The position numbers were made by a program, and so were the translations under genes. A model generated the notes under the pieces. It saw nothing but the letters and a program-made list of their open reading frames with translations. It made no database searches and was not told where the DNA came from. A stretch of 64,000 bases of DNA, from positions 682,001 to 746,000 of the forward strand of contig NZ_CP021109.1 in assembly GCF_002119725.1 (NCBI RefSeq), in the 5' to 3' direction. Shown in pieces: positions 1 to 8,443 of this stretch. Within the stretch, counting starts at the first letter, position 1; each line of letters opens with the position of its first letter. Source of the stretch: Bordetella genomosp. 9 (GTDB lineage Bacteria; Pseudomonadota; Gammaproteobacteria; Burkholderiales; Burkholderiaceae_B).

Positions 1-1472
1 TCGCCAGCAAGTTTTCTGCGGGCGGCGGGATCGGTCTCCACGGCCAGGCGGCCGACCAGGCTGTCCATCTGGGGGTTGGAGTAGCCGGTGGCGTTGCGGA
101 AGGCCGCGCCTTTGACGATGCCGTCGGTGGTGAAGTACTGGGTGACGGTGGGCACCAGCTCCAGCGGCGCCGTCCAGTTCGAGATGGCGATGTCGTAATC
201 GTAGTCGCCGTAAATGCGTTTCAAGGCCGTGGCGCGGTCCGCGTTATCGAGCCGGACGGCAATGCCGATGTCTTCCAGCGCCTGCTTCACGTACTGCCCC
301 AGCTTGGCGTTTTCCTCGAACCATGCCGCGGCCAGCAGGTTGACCGTGAAACGCTTGCCGTCCTTCACGGGAAGGCCGGCCGCGTCCAGCAGAGCGGCGG
401 CCTTTTTCGGATCGAAGTCGTAGCGGGGCACGTCCTCGGTGTAGAACAGGCTGTTGCTGCTGAACACCGGCGATATCGCGGGCTTGCCGCGACCGAAGTA
501 GATCGTGTCCACGATAAACTTGCGGTCGATCGCATGCAGGATGGCCTGCCGGACTTCGCGGCGGTTGACGAAGTTGCGGCGCTGGTTGAATTCCAGCGTG
601 ACGGTCCATGCCGAGTTCGCGTAGCCCCGCGTGTCCACGACCACCTTGCCCGTCTTGACGAGGCGGTCGATGTCGCGCGCGGGCACGGGGTTGGAGTAGG
701 CCAGCGCCAGTTCGCCGGTCTCCAGCGCGGCGCCGCGCGAGGCGGGGTCGGCCCACCAGCGGATGATCAGCTTGTCCACGTAGGGCCGGCCCGTCCGCCA
801 GTAGTCGGCGTTGCGCGCGTACTGCACGTGGCTGCCGCGCACCCACTGGCCGAATTTCCACGGGCCGGTGCCGACAGGCGCGTTGTTCAGGGGATGGGTG
901 ATGATGTCCTTGCCTTCGTACAGATGGCGCGGAAGGACCAGCTGGAACTGGCCGGCCAGGATGGACTTCAGGAAGAACTCGGGCGTGGGCTGATCGAAGG
1001 TCAGCACCACGGTGTGGCTGTCCGTCGCCTCGGCCTTGTTCAGCGCCTTCAGCGCGATGCCGGCCGAGATCGGCTTCCAATGATGCTGGAAGTTGAACAC
1101 CACGTCGCGCGCGTCGAAGTCGGCGCCGTCGTGCCATTTCACGCCCCGGCGCAGGGCAATGGTGTACTGCTTGAAGTCCGCCGAGGCGCTGACCGATTCC
1201 GCAAGCACCGGCTGGAACTGAAGCTTGTCGTCGAGTTTCAGCAGGCGCTCGAGGATTTTGGTGGAGGTCTGGAAGGGACTGGAGCCGCCGCCGCCCGGCA
1301 CGAACAGCGCTTGCGGTTCCAGTCCGCCCCAGCTCGCGACGAGGGTGCCGCCGCGCCGCGGCGTTGCGGCCTGCGCGCGCGACGCGGGCATCCAGCCATA
1401 GCTTGCCGCAAGGCCGGCGCCGGCGGCGCCGCGAATCAGGAAATCGCGCCGCGATAGTCCTTGTTGCTTCAT
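1..1472 (-). CDS. Peptide-type ABC transporter substrate-binding protein (SBP_bac_5), 3' end outside window
   Basis: This is the extracytoplasmic solute receptor of an oligopeptide/nickel-type ABC importer. The first residues carry a twin-arginine motif (SRRDFL, residues 7-12) and a hydrophobic stretch, so export through Tat in folded form is predicted. The mature part has the family-5 pattern: an early RRGGTL segment, a WHDG core and a domain-swapping lobe. About 490 residues are visible and family members run about 500-540, so little is missing. It lies 20 bp behind the thioesterase and is the last visible gene of a five-gene minus-strand operon. No permease or ATPase of this transporter is in the window. 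The ligand cannot be read from sequence. Confidence 0.88.
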   Translation of the reverse strand, partial: MKQQGLSRRDFLIRGAAGAGLAASYGWMPASRAQAATPRRGGTLVASWGGLEPQALFVPGGGGSSPFQTSTKILERLLKLDDKLQFQPVLAESVSASADFKQYTIALRRGVKWHDGADFDARDVVFNFQHHWKPISAGIALKALNKAEATDSHTVVLTFDQPTPEFFLKSILAGQFQLVLPRHLYEGKDIITHPLNNAPVGTGPWKFGQWVRGSHVQYARNADYWRTGRPYVDKLIIRWWADPASRGAALETGELALAYSNPVPARDIDRLVKTGKVVVDTRGYANSAWTVTLEFNQRRNFVNRREVRQAILHAIDRKFIVDTIYFGRGKPAISPVFSSNSLFYTEDVPRYDFDPKKAAALLDAAGLPVKDGKRFTVNLLAAAWFEENAKLGQYVKQALEDIGIAVRLDNADRATALKRIYGDYDYDIAISNWTAPLELVPTVTQYFTTDGIVKGAAFRNATGYSNPQMDSLVGRLAVETDPAARRKLAG

Positions 1473-1492
1473 GATGCTTCCTTTGCGATAGG

Positions 1493-1927
1493 TCAGGACA
1501 GGGTGGAATAGCTGGCCCGTCCGATCGCCACCAGTACGCCCTGGTCGTTGAACAGATCGACGTCGGCGACGCCGACGGACTTTCCGGCGCGGCGCACCCG
1601 CGCTACCGCCAGCAGGCCGGTATCGATGGCCGGGCGCAGATAATCGACGCGGAAGTTGATGGTCGGAAGACCCCGGCCCAGCAGCATGCCGATCGCGAAA
1701 TCGCCGACCGTATCGATGATTGCGGCCAGGGGGCCGCCATGCCACTGCCTGCTATGCGCGCCCCGCTCGAACTCGGGCCGAAACGGCGCCTGGACGGTCA
1801 GAAGGCCGTGTTCGTGATCGACGTCGCGCACCTGCAGGTGCAAAGAGGCGATGAACGGAGAGCGGTCGAAGCAGCCCTGGATGGCCGCGGCGTCCAGCTT
1901 TTCATGGTCGGAGACGGGATGGCTCAT
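1493..1927 (-). CDS. PaaI-family hotdog-fold thioesterase
   Basis: This 144-residue single hotdog domain resembles PaaI/YbgC-like acyl-CoA thioesterases, which hydrolyse acyl-CoA to free acid and CoA. The central segment around residues 75-95 has the HGGPLAAIIDTVGDFA pattern, matching the family HGG-x-aspartate active-site helix. The ATG at 1927 overlaps the stop of the upstream dehydrogenase as ATGA, indicating translational coupling. A longer open frame upstream runs through the dehydrogenase and is not a credible start. In this operon it may release a CoA-bound product made by the dehydrogenase or hydrolase, which is inference. The acyl specificity is unknown. Confidence 0.85.
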   Translation of the reverse strand: MSHPVSDHEKLDAAAIQGCFDRSPFIASLHLQVRDVDHEHGLLTVQAPFRPEFERGAHSRQWHGGPLAAIIDTVGDFAIGMLLGRGLPTINFRVDYLRPAIDTGLLAVARVRRAGKSVGVADVDLFNDQGVLVAIGRASYSTLS

Positions 1928-2937
1928 GGCGTCACCAGCACCTTGCCGAAGACCTTGCGGTCCTCCAGCGACGACAGGGCCTGCGCGCCCTGCTCGAGCG
2001 GCCACTCGCGGTCGATCAGCACCTTCAGGCGCCGCGTGCCGACCAGTTCCAGCAGGCGGTGCAGGTCCTCGCGTTCCCAGCCGTTGGAACCCAGGATCTG
2101 AAGTTCGAAAGTCCAGATGTAGCGCAGGTCTTCCTTGGGATCGAAGCCGGCGGTGGCGCCGCAGGTCAGGACGCGGCCGCCCAGGCGCAGGCAGCGCAGC
2201 GACTTGACCCAGGTATCGCCGCCCGTGAAGTTGACCACTACGTCGACGCCGCCGCCGCGGACGCTGCGGCGGCGCGCGGCCTTGCCATAGCGCTCGTGCA
2301 CGACTTTGACGAAGTCTTCCTCGGTGTACAGGATGACGTCGTCCGCGCCGAGCTCGCGCAGGCGTTCGGCTTTCTCGCGCGACCCGGCGCATGCGATGAC
2401 GGTGGCGCCGGCCAGTTTGGCCAGTTGCACCGCGCATACGCCGACGCCGCCGCTGGCGCCCAGGATCAGTACCTTCTCGCCGGCCTGCACGCGGCCGATG
2501 GTCTCCATCATGCGCAGCGCGGTCCCGTAGGCGACGGGCAGGCTGGCGGCCTCGGTAAAGCTCACTTCATCGGGCAGCCGGATCAGCTGATGCGCCGCGA
2601 CGCGGCAGAGTTCAGCCAGTCCGCCATGCGTGGTCTCGCCCACCAGGCCGCCGTTCACGCGGTCGATGGGATCGACAAGGACGCGATCTCCCGGCTTCCA
2701 GTCCCTGACCTCACTGCCGACTTCGGCGATTTCGCCCGCGACGTCCAGGCCGATGATCACCGGGAAGGGCAGGCGGATGCCTGGCATGCCGCGACGCGTG
2801 AACACGTCGTGATAGTTCAGCGACGACGCTTTGACGCGGATGACGACGTCGTCGGGCCCGGGCCGGGGATCGGGAAACTGGCGGTCCAGCGTCAGCTTGT
2901 CGGCGCCGCCGTGCTCATGCAAAACAATGGCTTTCAT
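1924..2937 (-). CDS. Zinc-type/quinone oxidoreductase-like MDR dehydrogenase
   Basis: This 337-residue medium-chain dehydrogenase/reductase has an N-terminal GroES-like domain (residues about 1-130) and a Rossmann domain with the NAD(P)-binding motif GASGGVGVCAVQLAK near residue 155. The zinc-ligand cysteines of classical alcohol dehydrogenases are absent from the N-terminal part, so a zinc-free quinone-oxidoreductase/enoyl-reductase type is more likely than a true alcohol dehydrogenase. It overlaps the thioesterase by four bases and lies 18 bp behind the DUF2817 gene, in the middle of the operon. The substrate is unknown; an enone or enoyl-CoA would fit the neighbouring thioesterase. Confidence 0.86.
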   Translation of the reverse strand: MKAIVLHEHGGADKLTLDRQFPDPRPGPDDVVIRVKASSLNYHDVFTRRGMPGIRLPFPVIIGLDVAGEIAEVGSEVRDWKPGDRVLVDPIDRVNGGLVGETTHGGLAELCRVAAHQLIRLPDEVSFTEAASLPVAYGTALRMMETIGRVQAGEKVLILGASGGVGVCAVQLAKLAGATVIACAGSREKAERLRELGADDVILYTEEDFVKVVHERYGKAARRRSVRGGGVDVVVNFTGGDTWVKSLRCLRLGGRVLTCGATAGFDPKEDLRYIWTFELQILGSNGWEREDLHRLLELVGTRRLKVLIDREWPLEQGAQALSSLEDRKVFGKVLVTP

Positions 2938-2955
2938 AAATGAGGGAGGATAAGG

Positions 2956-4065
2956 TCAATGCCAGGCGGCCAGCCCGTTCAGGGCCTGGCCGGTGATTTC
3001 GATGCCGTGGCGGATCACGGACCTGCGCCAATGGCCGGCGTACGGCACGAAGGCGTCAATCAGGTCCGCGCGCAGCTGCCGGTCGCGCGCGGGGTCGGGA
3101 CGTTCGGGCGCGCGGAAACGCAGCCATTGGTCCAGACGCAGGGCCTCGCGCATGTGCAGCCCGCGCGTGCCGAACTCCACCACCGCGCCCGCGACCTTGC
3201 GGCCGGGAAGAAACGCTTCGACGCCGCGAAACACCAGGCCTTGATAGTCGGGGCGCGCCAAGCCGTGCGGCCGCTGGCCCAGGACGCGATCGCGCCCCCA
3301 CCACTGTGCCGCCTGCTGCTGCGTCTCGCTGCCCTCGTCGTTGAAGCACAGGAAGAATGGCTCGCCGTACTCGCCGATGCCGGTGTGCCAATCGATGAAG
3401 GCGACGCGTTCGCTGCGCGCCAAGTGCTCGGACAGAATGCGTTCCAGCGTCAGGTTGGACCACTCCCGGCCCTGGCCGCCGTAGACGAGCCCTCGCGGGT
3501 GCCGGTACTGTCCGCTTGCCGTCGCATTGAACAGCGCGTCGTCGCCGTGCTTTGCGCGGAAGGTCTCGATGGCCTGCCGGACGCCCGCCTGCCCGGCATC
3601 GGTCCATTCCAGGGGGATCAGGTGCGGATGGAGCTCGTCATAGGCCGCGTTCACCGGGTACGGCTGCTCGTGATCGACGAAGTTGCGGTTCAGGTCGACG
3701 TTGTTCTCGGTGGTGCGCGTCTGGTACGCCCAGCCATAGGGATTGATCGCATGGACGAGCACCACGTTGGTGTCGGCGGGCAGCTGGCGCGCCGCCGGCG
3801 TCGCCATCCATGCCACCTGCGCCGCGGATCCCGCCGCGCCTTCCAGGCCATGCGTGCCGCTCACCACCAGCAGCGTGCGAGACGCATCGGCCGGCCCCAG
3901 CCGGGCCACGTCCACGCTCAGTGGCTGTCCATCCGGGCCTTGCGCCGTTGGATGGGGATAGCGCCACAGCGGCGCATCGAGGGCCCGGGCGGCCGCGATG
4001 AAACGCGCGCGGCCATCCGCGTAATCCAGCGCGAAGGCCTGCCAGCTTTCCAGGATGCCGCTCAC
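2956..4065 (-). CDS. DUF2817 (M14 carboxypeptidase-like) hydrolase
   Basis: This 369-residue protein matches the DUF2817 branch of the M14 metallocarboxypeptidase fold. Visible landmarks are a SGTHGLEG segment early on, NNVDLNRNF in the middle, a DWHTGIG segment and an EFGTRG segment near the C-terminus. These are the usual places for zinc ligands and the catalytic glutamate in M14 relatives. The start is a GTG at 4065 that overlaps the upstream VOC stop as GTGA; an open frame continues to 4461 but only through the neighbour. No signal peptide is seen, so it is probably cytoplasmic. It may be an amidohydrolase or peptidase acting on a small amide or peptide taken up by the transporter of the operon, which is inference. 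Confidence 0.82.
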   Translation of the reverse strand: MSGILESWQAFALDYADGRARFIAAARALDAPLWRYPHPTAQGPDGQPLSVDVARLGPADASRTLLVVSGTHGLEGAAGSAAQVAWMATPAARQLPADTNVVLVHAINPYGWAYQTRTTENNVDLNRNFVDHEQPYPVNAAYDELHPHLIPLEWTDAGQAGVRQAIETFRAKHGDDALFNATASGQYRHPRGLVYGGQGREWSNLTLERILSEHLARSERVAFIDWHTGIGEYGEPFFLCFNDEGSETQQQAAQWWGRDRVLGQRPHGLARPDYQGLVFRGVEAFLPGRKVAGAVVEFGTRGLHMREALRLDQWLRFRAPERPDPARDRQLRADLIDAFVPYAGHWRRSVIRHGIEITGQALNGLAAWH

Positions 4066-4925
4066 GATGCGTCCTCCTGCACGAAAACCTGAAGGGCCCC
4101 CGCGGCATGGGCAGGATCGACGACGATCCGGTCCTGGGCGCCGTCGCGGATGGCCACGCCATTGCGGACCAGTACGTCTCGCGTCCTGGCAATGTCGCGC
4201 ACGCCGATGACGGAGCCGGCCAGCCACTTGCCGTTCAGCGCGGCGGGCGGCCGGATGCCGGCATAACGCGAGGAGAAAGCGGCGGGGGTCAGGAAGCGCA
4301 GGCGCAGCGAGCCGCGCCGCAACTCCCAGCCGTCGCTGTCCGCGTTGCCAATGGAGATCGCGCCGAAGGCCTTCGCATAAGCCTCGCGCAGGCTGTCGGG
4401 CTCGGGATGAACGGCCACCAGCGCCTCGATGCGGCGGGCGGTGTTCTCGTGCGCCTGCCACTCCGGCCGGAAAACCAGATGACGCGTCAGGTGGCCGCAG
4501 GTGAAGTAGTCCGGCAGTCCGAAGACCCCATCGGGAAAGTTCAGGTTCAGCCAGGCCGCATCTTCGGTTCCGTCCGGCAGGTGCACCGGCCGCCCGCCGC
4601 TGACGGGCGCATCGGCTTGAATGCCTACCGCCGCCAGTTCCCGCTGCACGGCCGCGCTGTCCGTGGTCTGCAGCGCCACGGCTACCGGCCCTTCATAGTC
4701 GTCGGGATAGCGCCTGAAACGCGATGTGGCCCGCTGTTCCGGCGGAAAGTACAGCAGCTCCAGATAGTTCGAATCGAGTATCACGGTCTGGTTGCGGGTG
4801 CCGGTGTGATGGCGGCCTTGAGGCGCCAGCGCAAAACCGAGTTTTCTGTACAGGTCGCTGGTGGATCCCAGGTCGTTGACGCGGATGATGTAGTGATCCA
4901 GTCCGGTCACGGAGGGCAATGACAT
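4062..4925 (-). CDS. VOC-family (glyoxalase-like) protein
   Basis: This 287-residue protein begins with the vicinal-oxygen-chelate signature (GLDHYIIRVNDL, residues 9-20) and contains a second VOC-like module after residue 130, matching two-module glyoxalase/dioxygenase-like proteins of the PF13468 type. VOC enzymes bind a divalent metal; the histidine near residue 11 and the glutamate in LELLYF are candidate ligands. The ATG at 4925 has a clear AAGGAG ribosome site seven bases upstream. It is the first gene of the minus-strand operon, so the promoter should lie in 4926-5180. The exact reaction (isomerase, lyase or dioxygenase) cannot be told. Confidence 0.8.
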   Translation of the reverse strand: MSLPSVTGLDHYIIRVNDLGSTSDLYRKLGFALAPQGRHHTGTRNQTVILDSNYLELLYFPPEQRATSRFRRYPDDYEGPVAVALQTTDSAAVQRELAAVGIQADAPVSGGRPVHLPDGTEDAAWLNLNFPDGVFGLPDYFTCGHLTRHLVFRPEWQAHENTARRIEALVAVHPEPDSLREAYAKAFGAISIGNADSDGWELRRGSLRLRFLTPAAFSSRYAGIRPPAALNGKWLAGSVIGVRDIARTRDVLVRNGVAIRDGAQDRIVVDPAHAAGALQVFVQEDAS

Positions 4926-5180
4926 CGGTTGCTCCTTCTGAAGAGCTGGTCAGGATCGCATGCGCCAGCGGCGCCGCGAACGATCCGTTTCTTATGTCGA
5001 TATGAACGCCGCGCGCGGTCGGCGCATCGCCCTGCGGAGCGCTGTCCGCATATGCGTTGTTGCGCCATACGCTTATGCGATTCGTGTCTTAACACGCGCG
5101 GGTATGGGGCGGGTATGGGCCTTGCGCCGGGCGGGCTCCGCCGCGAGGCGCAGCGCCGTGCGACGGCAAGTGGATTCGGT

Positions 5181-6074
5181 ATGAGCAGCATTGAACGCAG
5201 GAACCTGGTGATCTGCCGCGCGGGGCGCAGATCGCTGCATACGACATGGCTGGATGACGCGGCAACACGCACCTGGGATCTTTACCTCTGCCCATATCAG
5301 GATGTCGCGCCCGGGCAGCCCGATGGGGGCGTTGTCATCGGCGACGTGATACCCGGACCGAAATGGTCAGGCTTGCGCCAGTTGATGCGCGACTGGAATG
5401 GCTGGCGCGACTACGACCGGGTCTGGCTGCCCGACGACGACCTGTTCGCGACACAGGGCACCATCGATCGCATGTTCGAGCTGGCCGACGCGCTGTCATT
5501 CGATCTGTGCGCGCCGGCCCTGCACGAGGCGTCCTATTACGCGCACTTCAGCACGATGCGCAACCGCCGCTGCGTCGCGCGCCATACGGGCTTCGTCGAG
5601 ATCATGGCGCCTTGCTTCAGCAAACGCGCGCTGGATGGGTTGCTTCCTACACTCGAACTCACCACCACCGGATGGGGATGGGGCCTGGATTCGCTGTGGC
5701 CCAAGCTGCTCGACTATCGCCACGTCGGCGTCATCGATGCCGCACCGGTCCTGCATACGCGCGCCGTCGGGGCCTTTCGCGACGAAGCGCTGGGGCGGCG
5801 GGTCCACGAGGAATCCGACCGCATCATGGCGTCGCACGACTGCGGGCAGGTTCACACCACTTACGCGGCCTTCGACCGGACGCTGCGTAGCATGGACCTT
5901 TCCAGCGATGCATTGAACGTCCTGCTCGTGGATGGGTGGCGCTATCTGCTAGATGCGAATCCGCGGGCGCTGGCCTGGATCATGGCGTTCCAACAGCCGC
6001 GCGAAGGCTGGCCATCCTATCCGGTGGCCGGCACGCCGGCGGGCGGCCCGCCGATGGCTGGCGGCCGCTCATAG
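5181..6074 (+). CDS. DUF707-family protein (putative glycosyltransferase-like)
   Basis: This 297-residue protein has the DUF707 layout: an N-terminal LVICRAG segment, a YDRVWLPDDD acidic motif near residues 85-95 resembling a DxD nucleotide-sugar site, and a C-terminal GWGWGLDSLWPK motif. DUF707 is common in plants and scattered in bacteria, and no reaction is established. The open frame extends upstream to 4929, but that part is divergent-promoter sequence; the ATG at 5181 starts where family homology starts. It is 9 bp ahead of the mannitol-dehydrogenase-family gene, so the two are probably cotranscribed. A role in carbohydrate modification is inference only. Confidence 0.78.
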   Translation: MSSIERRNLVICRAGRRSLHTTWLDDAATRTWDLYLCPYQDVAPGQPDGGVVIGDVIPGPKWSGLRQLMRDWNGWRDYDRVWLPDDDLFATQGTIDRMFELADALSFDLCAPALHEASYYAHFSTMRNRRCVARHTGFVEIMAPCFSKRALDGLLPTLELTTTGWGWGLDSLWPKLLDYRHVGVIDAAPVLHTRAVGAFRDEALGRRVHEESDRIMASHDCGQVHTTYAAFDRTLRSMDLSSDALNVLLVDGWRYLLDANPRALAWIMAFQQPREGWPSYPVAGTPAGGPPMAGGRS

Positions 6075-6083
6075 GGGACGCTC

Positions 6084-7646
6084 ATGCCCACCGCCGATGT
6101 ACTGCCCGATGCGGACGACCGCGCGCTTGCGCCGTCCGCGCCCACCCGCCTGTGCCTGGACACCTTGAGCGCGCTGCCGTCCGCAATAGCGCGGCCGAAT
6201 TTCGATGTGCGCCGGCTGCGGCCCGGCATCCTGCATCTGGGCTGCGGCGCCTTTCATCGCGCGCACCAGGCATTGATGACGCAGCATGCCATTCATGCCG
6301 AATGTCCACGGCCCGGCATGCCGCCGCCGGCGTGGGGCATCGTCGCGGCCAGCCTGCGCAGGCGCGGCACGCTGCAGTCCCTGCGCCGGCAGGACGGCTT
6401 GTATAGCGTCATCGCACGCGGCGCCGACGCTACCGCCGTCGACGTTGTGGGTACGGTACGGGCCACGCTCTACGGCCCGGAGGACATGGCCGCGCTGCTT
6501 GCGTGGCTGGGCGACCCGGCCTTGCGCATCGTCACCTTGACCATCACGCCGGCGGGTTATTGCACCAGCGCCAAGACCGGACGCCTGGACGAGCAGCATC
6601 CGGATATCGCGCAGGATTTGCGCGACGGCAGCCATCGCACCGCGATCTCGCTGCTCGTGCGGGGACTCGCGCTGCGGCGCGCGATGGGACTGGCGCCGCC
6701 GGTCGTGCTGTCGTGCGACAACGTGCCGCGCAATGGGGGGCTGCTGCGGCAGGCCTGCATCGACTACGCGGCATTGCGCAGCGATGCCATGGCGCAATGG
6801 CTTGCACGGCAGGTGCAATTCCCTTGCACCATGGTGGATCGCATCGTGCCCGCCGCGACTGCCGGCGACGATCCCGACGCCGTGCGGCGCCTGGGCATGG
6901 CCGACGGCGCGTCGGTGTGCGCGGAGCCTTTTCTGCAATGGGTGATCGAGCGCTTCGACGGTCCGCGCCCCATGTGGGAAGCCGCGGGCGCGGAGTTCGT
7001 GCAGGACGTTTCGCCCTGGGAAGCGTCCAAGCTGCGCCTGTTGAATGGCGGCCATCTGCTGGTGGCGTATCTGGGTCTGCTGGCCGGTTACGATACCGTG
7101 CAGCGCGCCATGGCCGACCCCCTGTTGGCCAGGCTCGCGCTGCGCTTCATGCTCGAGGAGCAAATGCCCACCCTTCCGCCCAGCAATCACGACATCCGCG
7201 CTTACGCCGGCCAGCTGATCGCCCGCTGGCGCAATCCCGCCATCGCGCACCGGCTCGACAGGGTGGGCCGCGACAGCGCGGCCAAGCTTCCCGGACGGCT
7301 GGTCGCGTCGCTGCGGGACAACCTGCGCGATGGCAGGGCCGCGCCCTGCACGCTGCTGGCCATTGCCGCATGGATGCGATGCGCCGCGGGGCTGGTGCCG
7401 GCGCGATCCGGCAGTGCGCTGGCGCCGGAGCCGGGCCTCGCAGTGGCGGCGCGGACCGCCGCCGCGTCCGGTGCCGCCCAGCCCAAAACCATAGTGGACG
7501 CCTTCCTGGACCTTTCCGGCGTGTTCGACGACACGCTGCGCATGAATACGGCGCTGCGCGCCGCTTTGGTCGATGCAATGACGCGGCTGCAGCATGGCGG
7601 CGTGCGCGGCGCGATGGCGCGCTGCCTGGCGGAGGGATCGCAATGA
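6084..7646 (+). CDS. Mannitol dehydrogenase-family oxidoreductase (polyol or fructuronate type)
   Basis: This 520-residue long-chain, zinc-independent polyol dehydrogenase belongs with mannitol 2-dehydrogenase and fructuronate/tagaturonate reductase. An N-terminal Rossmann motif GCGAFHRAHQA sits near residues 53-63. DNVPRNGG and TMVDRIVP follow in the middle, and the family catalytic pattern K-x4-N-x2-H (SKLRLLNGGH) lies near residue 315. It would oxidise a polyol to the 2-ketose, or reduce a keto-uronate, with NAD(H). The downstream HAD gene overlaps its stop as ATGA, so the two are translationally coupled. Exact substrate is not determinable; D-mannitol, D-arabinitol and D-fructuronate are all possible. 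Confidence 0.87.
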   Translation: MPTADVLPDADDRALAPSAPTRLCLDTLSALPSAIARPNFDVRRLRPGILHLGCGAFHRAHQALMTQHAIHAECPRPGMPPPAWGIVAASLRRRGTLQSLRRQDGLYSVIARGADATAVDVVGTVRATLYGPEDMAALLAWLGDPALRIVTLTITPAGYCTSAKTGRLDEQHPDIAQDLRDGSHRTAISLLVRGLALRRAMGLAPPVVLSCDNVPRNGGLLRQACIDYAALRSDAMAQWLARQVQFPCTMVDRIVPAATAGDDPDAVRRLGMADGASVCAEPFLQWVIERFDGPRPMWEAAGAEFVQDVSPWEASKLRLLNGGHLLVAYLGLLAGYDTVQRAMADPLLARLALRFMLEEQMPTLPPSNHDIRAYAGQLIARWRNPAIAHRLDRVGRDSAAKLPGRLVASLRDNLRDGRAAPCTLLAIAAWMRCAAGLVPARSGSALAPEPGLAVAARTAAASGAAQPKTIVDAFLDLSGVFDDTLRMNTALRAALVDAMTRLQHGGVRGAMARCLAEGSQ

Positions 7647-8443
7647 ACGCGCGCTATCCGGACTCCCGGCCCGGCGTGGACGCGGTCGTGTTCGATATGG
7701 ACGGCCTCCTGCTGAACACGGAAACGCTGGCGGCGCAGGCGCTGCTGCTGGCGGGCAGGGAAGTGGGCATCGATACGCCGCAGGATTTCTGCCATTCCCT
7801 GATCGGGGTGCCCGCCGACGAGTGCCGCCGCCTGCTGTTGGACCGTTATGGCCGGAAAGCGCCCGCGGATGACTTTTTCGCGGCCGCGACGCGGCAATTG
7901 CTCGCCATGGTCGACGATGGCATGTTGGAGCTTCGTCCGGGCGCGGAAGACCTTTTGCGCTACCTGGAAGCGCGCGGCGTGCCAAGGGCTGTCGCCACGT
8001 CGTCGTCGCGCAATAAGGCGCGTCACCATCTTTCCGCCGCCGGGATCGCCGGCCGGTTCGACGCGGTCGTCACCCGCGACGACGTGGCGCGCGGCAAGCC
8101 GCATCCGGACCTCTATCTGTGCGCGGCGGCCCGTCTTGGCGCCGAGCCTTCGCGCTGCCTGGCATTCGAGGATTCCTATAACGGCGTGCGCGCGGCTCAC
8201 GCGGCCGGCGTGCCGGTCATCATGGTGCCCGATCTCCTGAAGCCCACCGACGAGATGCGGCGCCTGTGTGCGGACATCCTCGAGGACCTGGGCCAGGGCA
8301 TCGAATGGATCGCGGCGGCCGGATCGCCGGGCGTCGCCCTTACGGCGCGGATGACGCGGCCTGCGGGGGCCGATGCAGGGCCACGGCATGGTCGCCCTGG
8401 CGCGGATACCGGCGCATCACCGCGGGATCGTGCCCCGGAATGA
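7643..8443 (+). CDS. HAD-family hydrolase (beta-phosphoglucomutase/sugar phosphatase-like)
   Basis: This 266-residue haloacid-dehalogenase protein has the four HAD motifs: DMDGLL (nucleophile Asp, near residue 19), ATSSS (motif II), GKPHPDLYL with the motif III lysine, and FEDSYNG (motif IV). The cap insert after motif I is typical of sugar-phosphate phosphatases and phosphomutases. It probably dephosphorylates a sugar or polyol phosphate in the same pathway as the coupled dehydrogenase. The last 35 or so residues are low-complexity, lie beyond the HAD domain and are encoded by sequence that is also the antisense of the convergent MBL gene (104 bp overlap). Confidence 0.87.
   Translation: MNARYPDSRPGVDAVVFDMDGLLLNTETLAAQALLLAGREVGIDTPQDFCHSLIGVPADECRRLLLDRYGRKAPADDFFAAATRQLLAMVDDGMLELRPGAEDLLRYLEARGVPRAVATSSSRNKARHHLSAAGIAGRFDAVVTRDDVARGKPHPDLYLCAAARLGAEPSRCLAFEDSYNGVRAAHAAGVPVIMVPDLLKPTDEMRRLCADILEDLGQGIEWIAAAGSPGVALTARMTRPAGADAGPRHGRPGADTGASPRDRAPE

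Noticed and set aside
4929..5180. N-terminal extension of the DUF707 protein
   Set aside because: The extension covers the divergent promoter region and has no family homology; ATG 5181 fits the domain border.
6069..7985. A minus-strand reading frame of about 640 codons opposite the mannitol-dehydrogenase-family gene
   Set aside because: Composition is typical of antisense shadow in GC-rich DNA and the plus strand encodes two clear enzyme families.
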